DNA of 36,710 nucleotides from Sneathiella sp. (GTDB lineage: Bacteria; Pseudomonadota; Alphaproteobacteria; Sneathiellales; Sneathiellaceae). The translations under genes were made by a program, and so were the position numbers. This document shows positions 17,842-27,307 of the stretch, piece after piece. How positions within the stretch are numbered: position 1 is the stretch's first letter; each line of letters opens with the position of its first letter. The DNA is taken from the NCBI GenBank assembly GCA_016764355.1, contig JAESSA010000011.1, positions 1-36,710 of the forward strand, read 5' to 3'. Below the pieces are notes generated by a model that was not told the DNA's origin, searched no databases, and saw only the letters and a list, made by a program, of their open reading frames with translations.

Positions 17842-20280
17842 ATGAAGCGCTTGTTACGATTTTTAGTTTTATCCCTCTGCTTGCTTATTTTAGGTGGGAT
17901 GGTTGCGTCTGCCGTCGTTTTCTATGGTTTTTGGCACTTTGGTAAAGGATTGCCGGATTACGAACAGCTTGCACGGTACGAGCCGCCTGTCATGACTAGA
18001 GTGCATGCGGCGGACGGAAGTTTGATTGCAGAATATGCCCGTCAACGCCGATTGTTTGTCCCCATTGGATCAATTCCTAAGCGCGTAAAACAAGCTTTTA
18101 TCGCTGCTGAAGATCAAAATTTCTATGAACATTTCGGCATTGATCTGAAAGGGATATTAAGGGCTACCACTGTCAATGTTAAGAATTTGGGGCAGGGACG
18201 TCGTTTGGTTGGCGCGTCAACTATTACGCAACAAGTTGCAAAAAATATGTTGCTCACCAATGAAGTCTCGTACGAGCGGAAAGCAAAAGAAGCCATTTTG
18301 GCTATTCGCGTTGAGAGAAGTTTGTCTAAAGACAGAATCCTTGAGCTGTATCTTAACGAAATTTATTTGGGTCATCGCGCTTACGGTGTAGCGGCAGCGG
18401 CCCTTTATTACTTTGACAAATCGCTTAATGATCTAACGATTGCAGAGACGGCCTATCTGGGAGCTCTTCCAAAAGCACCGAATAATTATAATCCTTTTCG
18501 GTACCCAAAAAGGGCGCTAATTCGCAGAAACTGGGTTATTTCCCGGATGTTGGATGAGGGATTTATAACAAAATTCGAAGCGGAAGTGGCGACGTCGTCC
18601 CCCTTTATCGTAAAGCGGGGCGGGGATGCTGAGGTGGTTCAAGCTAAATGGTTTGTCGAAGAAGTCCGCCGCGAGTTATATGACTTATACGGTGTAGAAG
18701 GCCTTTATGACGGCGGTCTATCTGTTCGAACTACTATGCAAACGTCCATGCAATTGCTAGGCGAGCGCGTGTTACGTGATGGTTTGCGGGCGTATGATCG
18801 GCGACACGGCTGGCGCGGGCCGATTAAAACTATTAAATTGGACGAAAACTGGATCGAAACCCTAAATTCTATTGATGATCCGAAAGCTCTGAAACCTTGG
18901 AAACTTGCTGTTGTCCTTGAAACCGGTGCGGATCGCATCAGTGTCGGACTTAAGTCTGGAGAACAAGGGTCGATCCTCCTCGATGATATGAAATGGGCGC
19001 GGCCTTGGATGAAAGGTCAAAAACTTGGACCGAGGGTTCGAAAGACGACTGATGTTGTCGCGCCGGGTGATGTTGTCGCAGTGACGCTTTTAATTGGTGA
19101 GAGGGCACAAAAAGGTCTTTATGGACTTGAGCAAATCCCTGATATCTCTGGTGGGCTTGTGGCTATGGATCCCCATACGGGCCGCATTTTGGCCCTCGTT
19201 GGAGGGTGGAGCCAGGAAGCATCAGAATTTAATCGCGCTGTTCAAGCACAAAGACAACCGGGATCCTCTTTTAAACCATTTGTCTATGCTGCGGCCCTTG
19301 ATAACGGTTTTACGCCGACGGATAAAATTATGGATGGTCCATTCGTGCTTAATCAGGCGAATGGAGATAGATGGAAACCGTCAAACTATACGAATAAATT
19401 CTATGGCCCCAGTACATTGCGTTTTGGAATTGAGAAGTCCAAGAACTTGATGACAGTACGCTTGGCACGGTCCATTGGTATGGATGTCGTTGCTGATTAT
19501 GCCGACCGATTTGGCATTAAGAAAAATCTGCAGCAAACACTGGCTATGTCGCTGGGGGCAATGGATACAACATTAATTCGGATGACAACTGCCTACGCGG
19601 AATTAGTGAACGGCGGAAAAGAAATTGCCCCGACATTAATCGACCGGGTGCAGGATCGCCGGGGCAGAGCCATTTACCAACATGATACCCGTGAATGCCC
19701 AGGCTGCCGGGCCACTGCCTGGCGGGATCAAGAGGAGCCGGAAATTCCTGATAACCGGAAACAGATTATTCCCGCAACCACGGCCTATCAGGTTGTTTCC
19801 ATGTTGGAAGGCGTTGTGCAACATGGGACCGGACGACGGATAAATGTGATTAAGAAACCGTTGGCTGGAAAAACAGGAACAACGAATAAAAGTTTTGATT
19901 CCTGGTTTGTCGGTTTTTCCCCTGATTTGGCACTGGGTGTTTATACTGGATTTGATAAGCCCAAATCCCTTGGCAGACGGGAAACTGGTGCAAGTGTGGC
20001 CCTTCCTGTCTTTCGAGACTTTATGAAGGAAGCGCTTAAAGACAAATCTGCAATTCCATTCCGTGTTCCGGAAGGCATACGGCTCGTGCGTATAAATCTG
20101 GCAACTGGAGCGCCAGCACAGCCAGGGGATAAGAGAGTAATCCTGGAGGCTTTTAAAACATCTGACGGGAGACAAACGGCACAATCTGTTCTAGATGGCT
20201 CTGATGGTAACGGATTTTCACAAGCTCCTGTTAATTATCGAAATAATTCTACGAATTCTGGCACAGGCGGCCTTTACTGA
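17842..20280 (+). CDS. mrcA: Penicillin-binding protein 1A
   Basis: Transglycosylase: FIAAEDQNFYEHFGIDLKGILRA...GASTITQQVAKNMLLTNE...LELYLNEIYLGHRAYGVAAA. Transpeptidase: QPGSSFKPFVYAAAL (SxxK), KTGTTN. Confidence 0.97.
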   Translation: MKRLLRFLVLSLCLLILGGMVASAVVFYGFWHFGKGLPDYEQLARYEPPVMTRVHAADGSLIAEYARQRRLFVPIGSIPKRVKQAFIAAEDQNFYEHFGIDLKGILRATTVNVKNLGQGRRLVGASTITQQVAKNMLLTNEVSYERKAKEAILAIRVERSLSKDRILELYLNEIYLGHRAYGVAAAALYYFDKSLNDLTIAETAYLGALPKAPNNYNPFRYPKRALIRRNWVISRMLDEGFITKFEAEVATSSPFIVKRGGDAEVVQAKWFVEEVRRELYDLYGVEGLYDGGLSVRTTMQTSMQLLGERVLRDGLRAYDRRHGWRGPIKTIKLDENWIETLNSIDDPKALKPWKLAVVLETGADRISVGLKSGEQGSILLDDMKWARPWMKGQKLGPRVRKTTDVVAPGDVVAVTLLIGERAQKGLYGLEQIPDISGGLVAMDPHTGRILALVGGWSQEASEFNRAVQAQRQPGSSFKPFVYAAALDNGFTPTDKIMDGPFVLNQANGDRWKPSNYTNKFYGPSTLRFGIEKSKNLMTVRLARSIGMDVVADYADRFGIKKNLQQTLAMSLGAMDTTLIRMTTAYAELVNGGKEIAPTLIDRVQDRRGRAIYQHDTRECPGCRATAWRDQEEPEIPDNRKQIIPATTAYQVVSMLEGVVQHGTGRRINVIKKPLAGKTGTTNKSFDSWFVGFSPDLALGVYTGFDKPKSLGRRETGASVALPVFRDFMKEALKDKSAIPFRVPEGIRLVRINLATGAPAQPGDKRVILEAFKTSDGRQTAQSVLDGSDGNGFSQAPVNYRNNSTNSGTGGLY

Positions 20281-20341
20281 ACAGAGACTTAGCAGTAGTT
20301 TCTCACCAAATATGAACAAAGATTTAGGAAGTGGATTGGGC

Positions 20342-21449
20342 ATGCGCGCCGAACATCAAGCCATTGTAGATGATATTAAGCAGGCTATGGCCCTGCTGAG
20401 GAGGCATCTTTGACTGGGATAACGCAAACAGACGCTTGGAAGAACTTAACTCACTAGTTGAAGACCCTGATCTTTGGAATGATTCATCCAAAGCGCAAAC
20501 ACTTATGCGGGAGCGAACAGGTCTAGAAAACGCAATTAATGCTTATAAGCGCGTTTCGCAAGATCTGGATGATACGCTGGAACTGATCGAAATGGCGGAG
20601 GAAGAGGGCGACGAAGAGACCCTAGCCGAAGCGGAAGACGCGCTTAACGAACTTCAGGTGGAAGTCGAAAAACGCCGTCTTGAAAGTATGCTTTCCGGTG
20701 AAGTTGACCGCAACGATGCGTATTTGGAAATTCATGCAGGTGCCGGGGGAACAGAATCTCAGGATTGGACACAAATCCTTCTTCGTATGTACATGCGTTG
20801 GGCCGATCAGCATCAATGTAAGGTGAAAATACTGGAAGAGAGCGCCGGTGAGGAAGCGGGAATTAAGTCCGTCACCATCGAAATTTCTGGCGAGAATTCA
20901 TACGGCTGGCTGAAATCTGAGTCAGGTGTTCATCGTTTAGTCCGTATTTCTCCTTTCGATTCAAATGCCCGTCGTCACACGAGTTTCTCGTCTGTTGGTG
21001 TTTATCCGGTTATCGATGATGATATTGATATTGAAATTGAGGATAAAGACCTTCGTATTGATACCTACCGGGCTTCCGGTGCTGGTGGGCAGCATGTGAA
21101 TAGAACTGAATCCGCAATCCGAATTACCCATATTCCGACAAATGTTGTGGTTCAATGTCAGAATGATCGCTCGCAACATAAGAATAAAGCGGCAGCAATG
21201 AAGATGTTGAAGTCCCGATTGTATGAACGGGAAATGAAAATTCGAGAAGACGCGGCGTCAGAAGCGCGCGGCCAACAAACGGATATTGGTTGGGGACATC
21301 AGATACGATCCTATGTGTTGCATCCCTATCAAATGGTAAAAGATTTAAGGACCAGTGTTGAAAAAGGAAACGCACAAGGCGTGCTTGATGGGGATCTTGA
21401 TGATTTCCTAGCGGCCGCTTTATCCCAAAAAGTCGGGGAGGATAACTAA
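20342..21449 (+). CDS. prfB: Peptide chain release factor 2, expressed through a programmed +1 frameshift at 20408-20414
   Basis: MRAEHQAIVDDIKQAMALLRRHL-(TGA)-DWDNANRRLEELNSLVEDPDLWND...; downstream GGQHVNRTESAIRITHIPTNVVVQCQ. AGGAGG-CAT-CTT-TGA-C recoding site. Confidence 0.97.
20399..20414 (+). promoter_or_regulatory. prfB recoding signal: internal SD (AGGAGG) + CTT TGA C
   Basis: AGGAGG at 20399-20404, 3-nt spacer CAT, CTT at 20408-20410, in-frame TGA at 20411-20413. Confidence 0.95.
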
Positions 21450-21564
21450 GATTTGTTTGATACAGCCAGTAACTAAATACTTGTTGCTGGCTGAATTATC
21501 GTCCTCTGCGTAAATACCGTTTTTACCTATAATCAGATAGCCCCTCATCAAACAATAGCTAGGT

Positions 21565-21879
21565 TTAATCAGCGTTTTTATCGACGAACTCAATCCATTG
21601 TTTAGCAAAATCATTAAGCGGGTAAAAAAGTTCGACTAATTTGTTACCCTGTTGACTCAGCATGTAGCCCTCTTCCGCTGACTTAAAAATTAATTGCGCC
21701 GAGCAAAGGTCTTTTATTCGCGAATTGATAATGGTCGGCGATAAGTCTCCACAACGATTTTGTAATTCTCTGAATGTACAAGGGCTTTTATCTAATTCCC
21801 ATAAAATCCTGAGAATCCATTTTTTTCCCAAGATATCCAATAATTGTACAATTGGTCTTTGGTTTGATGTGCTCGTCAT
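21565..21879 (-). CDS. HxlR-family transcriptional regulator
   Basis: VQLLDILGKKWILRILWELDKSPCTFRELQNRCGDLSPTIINSRIKDLCSAQLI; ATG at 21879 preferred. Confidence 0.9.
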   Translation of the reverse strand: MTSTSNQRPIVQLLDILGKKWILRILWELDKSPCTFRELQNRCGDLSPTIINSRIKDLCSAQLIFKSAEEGYMLSQQGNKLVELFYPLNDFAKQWIEFVDKNAD

Positions 21880-21913
21880 TACAATTTCCAAAGTCAGAAA
21901 TAAAAAAAGTTGC

Positions 21914-21962
21914 GCTACATATTTTGTAGCGATACTGTCTATTATGCTACACATTTTGTAGC
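21914..21962. promoter_or_regulatory. Tandem operator dyads for HxlR in the divergent intergenic region
   Basis: GCTACA-TATTT-TGTAGC (21914-21930) and GCTACA-CATTT-TGTAGC (21946-21962). Candidate -35 TTGTAG (21956-21961) overlaps the second dyad; candidate -10 TATAGC at 21979-21984 (17-bp spacing). Confidence 0.7.
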
Positions 21963-22014
21963 GACATTAATTGAAATGTATAGCAAATAATAGAAAATTC
22001 TCGTTGGAGGAATT

Positions 22015-22569
22015 ATGAAGACGCGCATCACACCCCTTAAATCTCCGTTTTCAGCCGAGGTCGAGGCTGACTTCAATACTATTATGCCACCGGGAATGCC
22101 TCCTTTGTCGATTTTTAAAACAGTCGCTCATAATCCGCGGGTATTACATAGGATGATTATGGGGGGATTGTTAGATAAGGGTAGTATCTCTTTGGCGGAC
22201 CGGGAGCTAGTGATTTTGAGAACCTGCGGTTTGTGCAAAGCAGAGTATGAATGGGGTGTCCATGTGGCAGTGTTCTCAAGCAAAGCGGGTTTTAATAAAC
22301 TACAAATCAGGGATACAACGAAAGAGCTGTCAGATTTAACCTTATGGAATCCCGAGCAGGAATTATTGATTCAATTGGCAGACCAGCTTCATGTTAGCAA
22401 TCAGGTGAATGATGACTTATGGGCCCGTCTGTCGAGGAACTATAAGTCCGAGCAATTAATTGAGCTGATCATGATAACCGGCTTATATCATGCGGTTAGT
22501 TTTATGGTAAATGCCTGCCGAGTAGAGCGGGAATTGTTTGCGCCAACTTTTTCTGATTTTAGTGACTGA
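22015..22569 (+). CDS. Carboxymuconolactone decarboxylase-like (AhpD superfamily) protein
   Basis: LADRELVILRTCGLCKAEYEWGVHVAVFSSKAGF...ELIMITGLYHAVSFMVNACRVE; RBS GGAGG. Confidence 0.85.
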   Translation: MKTRITPLKSPFSAEVEADFNTIMPPGMPPLSIFKTVAHNPRVLHRMIMGGLLDKGSISLADRELVILRTCGLCKAEYEWGVHVAVFSSKAGFNKLQIRDTTKELSDLTLWNPEQELLIQLADQLHVSNQVNDDLWARLSRNYKSEQLIELIMITGLYHAVSFMVNACRVERELFAPTFSDFSD

Positions 22570-22588
22570 GTGTTAAAGGAGGTGCATC

Positions 22589-22678
22589 ATGAAATGTGCT
22601 ATGTTTGAATCACAACCGAGTATTCCTTTTTTATATTTAGCGACTCAACCTATTCAGCTTTATCTGAGTTTCCGCTAG
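22589..22678 (+). CDS. Tiny ORF (29 aa) with strong RBS; possible leader peptide or gene remnant
   Basis: AAAGGAGGTG immediately upstream of ATG; MKCAMFESQPSIPFLYLATQPIQLYLSFR*. Confidence 0.3.
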   Translation: MKCAMFESQPSIPFLYLATQPIQLYLSFR

Positions 22679-22699
22679 GCCCTGCAGGCTTGGTACATC

Positions 22700-23464
22700 T
22701 CAGAATAAGTTTCGATTAGACGAGAAAAAGCTAATTATTGGGGAAATATTTATCCCAAATTTGCTGGTAGAGACCATTTTCCCTGATGATCCGTAAGCCC
22801 TTGCTAATGTCGTTTGCAATTTTTTTGAGTTCTGGGCAGCTTTTGAGATGCATACATAGTTCGGCTGACTGCTTATTTCAAAATAAGTGAGCAACTCATT
22901 ATTGTTCATTTTTTTCTGCTCATATCGAATGACACCACGATAAGCATAGATTGCATCAATCCGTTTATTCAAAAGCATTTGCAGCAATTGATGATCATTA
23001 AGAACACCTAAATTCTTGATTTCCAGATTAGCCAACTCCCTTTGAAGTGCATACCCTCTCATCGTTGCGACAGATAATTTTTGTAGATCTTGAAGGGTCC
23101 TAATGGGTGGCCCAGCATAGGAATTCTTTAGAAATATGCCTTGGCTGAGAGTCCCAACCAAATCTGAAAATTCAAAATACTTTTCTCGCTCGGGTCTATA
23201 GCTACACCCACACAAGGCAGCAATCTGCCCAGATTTAACAAAAGCATAGGCCCTTTTATATGGATAGAAGCTATAATTCACCACTTTCCCAACAGCACCT
23301 AGCGCTGCTGAAATTACTTCAAGGTCGACGCCGGGTGTATATTTACTGTCCATTTTGAAAGGCGGAAAAACCCCACAAGCAACTTCTATTTTCTCATAAT
23401 TTTGAGCATTCGCCAGATTAATCTGACTAACAATAATTAGTAGAAAGGAGTACAGAAACTTCAT
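22700..23464 (-). CDS. Periplasmic amino-acid-type substrate-binding protein (SBP_bac_3-like)
   Basis: Signal peptide; VACGVFPPFKM...GVDLEVISAALGAVGKVVNYSFYPYKRAYAFVKSGQIAALCGCSY. Confidence 0.8.
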   Translation of the reverse strand: MKFLYSFLLIIVSQINLANAQNYEKIEVACGVFPPFKMDSKYTPGVDLEVISAALGAVGKVVNYSFYPYKRAYAFVKSGQIAALCGCSYRPEREKYFEFSDLVGTLSQGIFLKNSYAGPPIRTLQDLQKLSVATMRGYALQRELANLEIKNLGVLNDHQLLQMLLNKRIDAIYAYRGVIRYEQKKMNNNELLTYFEISSQPNYVCISKAAQNSKKLQTTLARAYGSSGKMVSTSKFGINISPIISFFSSNRNLF

Positions 23465-23650
23465 GGTTTTTAGGTATCACTAACCTCGATCTTGGACAAT
23501 AAATTTATCTTAAGAATTAGAGTGGTATGACACTAAATAACAAGATTTCAAATTTGGCTAATATCCAATTCGCAACAGCTCAAAGACTGACTGGTTTCTG
23601 ATTTGGAGCTACAAATGTAACCAAACAACCTATATTCAATGTCTTGTTGT

Positions 23651-24490
23651 TTAAAAGTTGGTTGAATCCCCGCTTCGTATATCTCCAGTTATTCCCGGTT
23701 CATAAATTGTTCGCAACCTTGCTTTTCTGCGCCACGGTCTTGCTTTTGTCAGTGCTGTTTGTAACTCAGGGTTTTTTCTATCAAGTTCAACCATTTGGAC
23801 ATGTGGTTGTGTGTTTACATGACATCGGGATAAGCCATATCCGTTAGGTCCTATTAGGCCGCCTTGCAGTTCTGCCCCGCATTGAGCCGGCACTGGTACG
23901 CTAAACCACATATTGTTTGTCGCTGCGTAACCTTGCGCTTGTATCCAGAATATCGGGTCTTCGGAATATGCTGAAAAAAGCACACAATCGGTATCTAGGC
24001 GCTCATATTCTGAGAAAACTTCGGCAAACTGGATTTCGATACAAAGTGCACAGCCAAACCGGAATCCATCAACGTCAAATGTTTGCGCTTTCTGCCCCGG
24101 AGAATACCAATCATTCATCTCCGTTTGGGAGCAATATCGTTTATCGTATCGAGTGATCATCTCTCCGCGATCAGAGATTATAAATAGGCTGTTATGTGGC
24201 CGATTTGGTTCTGTTAATTTGTGACTACACCCAAGGACCGTCCAAATACCAAGAGACTTTGCTACCTCCATTATCATGAGAAGTTCGTTTCTAACGATAT
24301 CCCAGTTTACGGTATTCCAGTCTGTAATTTGCGTTTTCACATATCCAGACAGAGCACCTTCAGGAAAATGGATTAAACGGGCACCGGATTTGTGAGCTTG
24401 AGCCATCAATTCACGGATATGATTACCGTTTTCTTCAACATCTTTTGTGATCAAGCTTTGCGCAATTGCAATCGGGAGTTTGTCTATCAT
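23651..24490 (-). CDS. Carbon-nitrogen hydrolase (nitrilase superfamily)
   Basis: Glu-Lys-Cys triad contexts FPEGALSGY, RYDKRYCSQTE, GCALCIEIQFAEVF. Confidence 0.88.
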   Translation of the reverse strand: MIDKLPIAIAQSLITKDVEENGNHIRELMAQAHKSGARLIHFPEGALSGYVKTQITDWNTVNWDIVRNELLMIMEVAKSLGIWTVLGCSHKLTEPNRPHNSLFIISDRGEMITRYDKRYCSQTEMNDWYSPGQKAQTFDVDGFRFGCALCIEIQFAEVFSEYERLDTDCVLFSAYSEDPIFWIQAQGYAATNNMWFSVPVPAQCGAELQGGLIGPNGYGLSRCHVNTQPHVQMVELDRKNPELQTALTKARPWRRKARLRTIYEPGITGDIRSGDSTNF

Positions 24491-24554
24491 GATCGTGGTG
24501 TTCTACCAGCTTTGTAACGGTCACTAATGACTGAATGAGGTTTTACAGACCAGT

Positions 24555-25523
24555 TTATTTGGGTTTGGTGAATAAATAACGGTAAAAGGTGACGTCGGAC
24601 ATTCGCAGAACCGCGTAACTGACAGGCAGGATCATTAAAAAAGATATCAAGACGCGGCCGACTAAAACGCCGGACCAATGCCCACCAAATGCCATAATGA
24701 TCAAGGTGTCTTCTATGAGGCTATGGCAAAAACACATAAAAATCATAGAAATAAAGATACTTTTGGGTTTCAATCCGCCCTTCTTGATTTCTCGAATAAT
24801 AAGCCCGCCACCAAAAGCGAGCCCAAGCATAATACCGATCATGGCAAGAGGGGCCGCATTCGGGCCAATTCCTAAAAATTTAAGGCCGGGAGTTAGCATT
24901 CGGGTAATGAGACGGGTTAAACCCGTTGCATCCATGATCCGTAACATGGAAATCAAAAAGAATAAGATCCAGAAAACCCAAAAGAGCCCTAAGGCAGAGG
25001 ATTTTATCCATTCAAGCCAACTTCCGTCTGAGCTATCCGCTCCTGCTGCAATGAGAATATTAGCTGGATCACCAAAAATATCAAAGGTAGAGAAAATCAA
25101 GTGACATATCCACGCATACAACATGGCAGCGAGAAGCCTCACAGCTGTAGAGAAAATGACGGAAACCCCTGTTTTTTTGACAAGGGTTTGCTCAATCGGA
25201 AGGGAGTGGGCAAATAGTAGCATGCCCCCTAGAACCGTCATATTCGCAACTGTAAGCGATATGTCACCAGAGAGGGTGACGAGGGCTGCACCAGCCCCAT
25301 AAATCCCAACAAGCAAATTAGTCGCCAAGACTAAAGCCGTCTCAGCCGGCAGTCCAACCAGCGACATGACCGGCTCACACCACTTGCTAATAATATCTAC
25401 AATGCCAAAGCGTATGCCAATTTCGACAATGATCATGACCGGAGCCATAATTTTGAGGAGACCCCAGTAGACGTGTAGGCTTTCAACCGTAACGTCTTTT
25501 GTCACTTGTAAAAATCGTGTCAT
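24555..25523 (-). CDS. Nucleoside-recognition/GATE-domain membrane protein
   Basis: Multi-TM protein; NLLVGIYGAGAALVTLSGDISLTVANMTVLGGMLLFAHSLPIEQTLVKKTGVS; SLIEDTLIIMAFGGHWSGVL. Confidence 0.8.
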   Translation of the reverse strand: MTRFLQVTKDVTVESLHVYWGLLKIMAPVMIIVEIGIRFGIVDIISKWCEPVMSLVGLPAETALVLATNLLVGIYGAGAALVTLSGDISLTVANMTVLGGMLLFAHSLPIEQTLVKKTGVSVIFSTAVRLLAAMLYAWICHLIFSTFDIFGDPANILIAAGADSSDGSWLEWIKSSALGLFWVFWILFFLISMLRIMDATGLTRLITRMLTPGLKFLGIGPNAAPLAMIGIMLGLAFGGGLIIREIKKGGLKPKSIFISMIFMCFCHSLIEDTLIIMAFGGHWSGVLVGRVLISFLMILPVSYAVLRMSDVTFYRYLFTKPK

Positions 25524-26563
25524 TGAGGCGGCGTGCTTTCATTAAAAATTGATTGGAGTGCCTGAACAGAGGTTTTAATCGCGGCCTCTCCGTCTTTTAA
25601 TAACCCCGTAAGAGACATAAATCCATGAACCATTCCTTCATATCGGATCATGCCCATGGGAACGCCCGCAGACTTTAATTTTTGCGCATATTCTTCTGCT
25701 TCATCACGCAAAGGATCAAAGCCCGCTGTGATGATCAGGGCAGGGGCGAGCCCCGTTAAATCATTTTCAAGGCCCGGGGATGCACGTACTTCGTTTCGCG
25801 CGTCGCTTGAAGGAAGGTAGTTATCTCGATACCACCGCATGCGCTCGCCCGTCAGGAAGAATCCGTCCGCAAATATTTCATGGCTTTTCGCATCAAAATT
25901 GGCATCCGTCGTTGGATATAATAGGAGCTGAAAAACAGGTTGTGGTGTTCCTGCGCGTTTTGCATCTTGTACCGCAACAGCGGCTAAATTTCCACCAGAG
26001 CTATCGCCACCAACAGCAACTTTCGTAGTATCCAACCCTTTTGTTTCCCCATTTGACTGTACCCAACGTAAAACAGCGTAAGCTTCGTCAACGGCGGCCG
26101 GATATTGATGTTCTGGAGCGAGAGAGTAACCAACAGACAACACAGCAAAATCGCCATAGCTTGCAAAGCGTCTGAATAATCCGTCATGGGATTTGATAGA
26201 GCCGCGGACAAATCCCCCTCCGTGATAACCGATCAATACAGGTGCCATAGCAGGGCAATTTGCTGACTTATAAAGGCGAACGGGGATCATCCCTTTAGGC
26301 CCAGGAATTTCAAAATCTTCGACGGTTTTAAGAGAAATTATAGGGCCTGAAAGCGTCCCGGACATTTCATCCAGTTGAAGGCGCGTGCCTACTATCGTTT
26401 CTTGTTTAAGTGGGACAGTCTGTTTGTCAGATATTTTACATAAAAATTGTGCCTTGGCATTGATAATCTGACCGTCTTTCCTGATACGTCTTCCAACATA
26501 TAATAAATTAAAAATGCCATCAGGAATGGACGACAAAATTTTCACAAGGACAGCTTGGCTCAT
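25520..26563 (-). CDS. Alpha/beta hydrolase fold-3 (HSL-like esterase)
   Basis: HGGGFVRGSIKSHDGLFRR (oxyanion HGGG), VGGDSSGGNLAA (GDSAG-like), ITAGFDPLRDEAEEYA, YEGMVHGF. The ORF can start at 26581; ATGA overlap with the next gene. Confidence 0.92.
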   Translation of the reverse strand: MSQAVLVKILSSIPDGIFNLLYVGRRIRKDGQIINAKAQFLCKISDKQTVPLKQETIVGTRLQLDEMSGTLSGPIISLKTVEDFEIPGPKGMIPVRLYKSANCPAMAPVLIGYHGGGFVRGSIKSHDGLFRRFASYGDFAVLSVGYSLAPEHQYPAAVDEAYAVLRWVQSNGETKGLDTTKVAVGGDSSGGNLAAVAVQDAKRAGTPQPVFQLLLYPTTDANFDAKSHEIFADGFFLTGERMRWYRDNYLPSSDARNEVRASPGLENDLTGLAPALIITAGFDPLRDEAEEYAQKLKSAGVPMGMIRYEGMVHGFMSLTGLLKDGEAAIKTSVQALQSIFNESTPPQ

Positions 26564-26636
26564 TGATTCCCCCAAACACATGAATGAGTGGTTATACTAT
26601 TCAATGGTTGTCCTCATTACATCAATAATAAATGCC

Positions 26637-26670
26637 AAAAAAAACGGCGCCTGAAAAGGCACCGTTTTTC
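26637..26670 (-). terminator. Intrinsic terminator downstream of the monothiol glutaredoxin gene
   Basis: Minus strand AACGGTGCCT-TTTC-AGGCGCCGTTTTTTTT. Confidence 0.85.
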
Positions 26671-26689
26671 AGTCTCTTAAAGGACTAGT

Positions 26690-27028
26690 TTATGCTGATG
26701 CAAGCGCTACATTCTTGTCGGTAAAGATAGTTTGAAGTTCGCCAGTTTCATACATTTCACGCATGATATCGCAGCCGCCAACAAACTCGCCTTTGACATA
26801 AAGTTGAGGAATTGTTGGCCATTGGCTGAATTCTTTAATGCCTTCACGAATGCCTGGATCACTCAATACGTCTACCGAGTGAAACTTTACGTTCAAATGA
26901 GACAGAATCTGCACTGTTGTCGCTGAGAATCCACATTGTGGAAATACAGCAGTACCCTTCATGAACAATACAACATCATTGGATGAAATTTCCTGATTGA
27001 TGCGTTCTTTTGTTGCTTCATCAAGCAT
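26690..27028 (-). CDS. grxD: Monothiol (CGFS) glutaredoxin, Grx4 type
   Basis: [37 protein letters not shown]...[30 protein letters not shown]. Confidence 0.96.
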   Translation of the reverse strand: MLDEATKERINQEISSNDVVLFMKGTAVFPQCGFSATTVQILSHLNVKFHSVDVLSDPGIREGIKEFSQWPTIPQLYVKGEFVGGCDIMREMYETGELQTIFTDKNVALASA

Positions 27029-27058
27029 TTACACGTCCTTCTTAATCTTAAAATTCAA

Positions 27059-27295
27059 TTAGCTTTTTGGAACTGATGTCTGCAATGCCAAAGCGTGCAG
27101 TTCACCACCCATTTTACCTTTAAGGGCTTCATACACCATTTGATGCTGCTTTACCCGCGGAATTCCTTCAAAGGCGTCGGATTCAACAAGAGCAGCATAA
27201 TGATCGCCATCCCCTCGCAAGTCAGTAATTTTGACTTGTGCATTAGGGATACCTTCTTGAATAAGGCGTTCTATTTCACCTGCATCCATTGCCAT
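27059..27295 (-). CDS. BolA family protein
   Basis: MDAGEIERLIQEGIPNAQVKITDLRGDGDHYAALVESDAFEGIPRVKQHQMVYEALKGKMGGELHALALQT. Confidence 0.95.
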   Translation of the reverse strand: MAMDAGEIERLIQEGIPNAQVKITDLRGDGDHYAALVESDAFEGIPRVKQHQMVYEALKGKMGGELHALALQTSVPKS

Positions 27296-27307
27296 ATAAT
27301 CTTACTC

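Noticed and set aside
20195-20413. Stand-alone 72-aa ORF upstream of prfB
   Set aside because: Its C-terminal part (MRAEHQAIVDDIKQAMALLRRHL) is the N-terminus of RF2 before the programmed frameshift; the earlier part overlaps mrcA out of frame.
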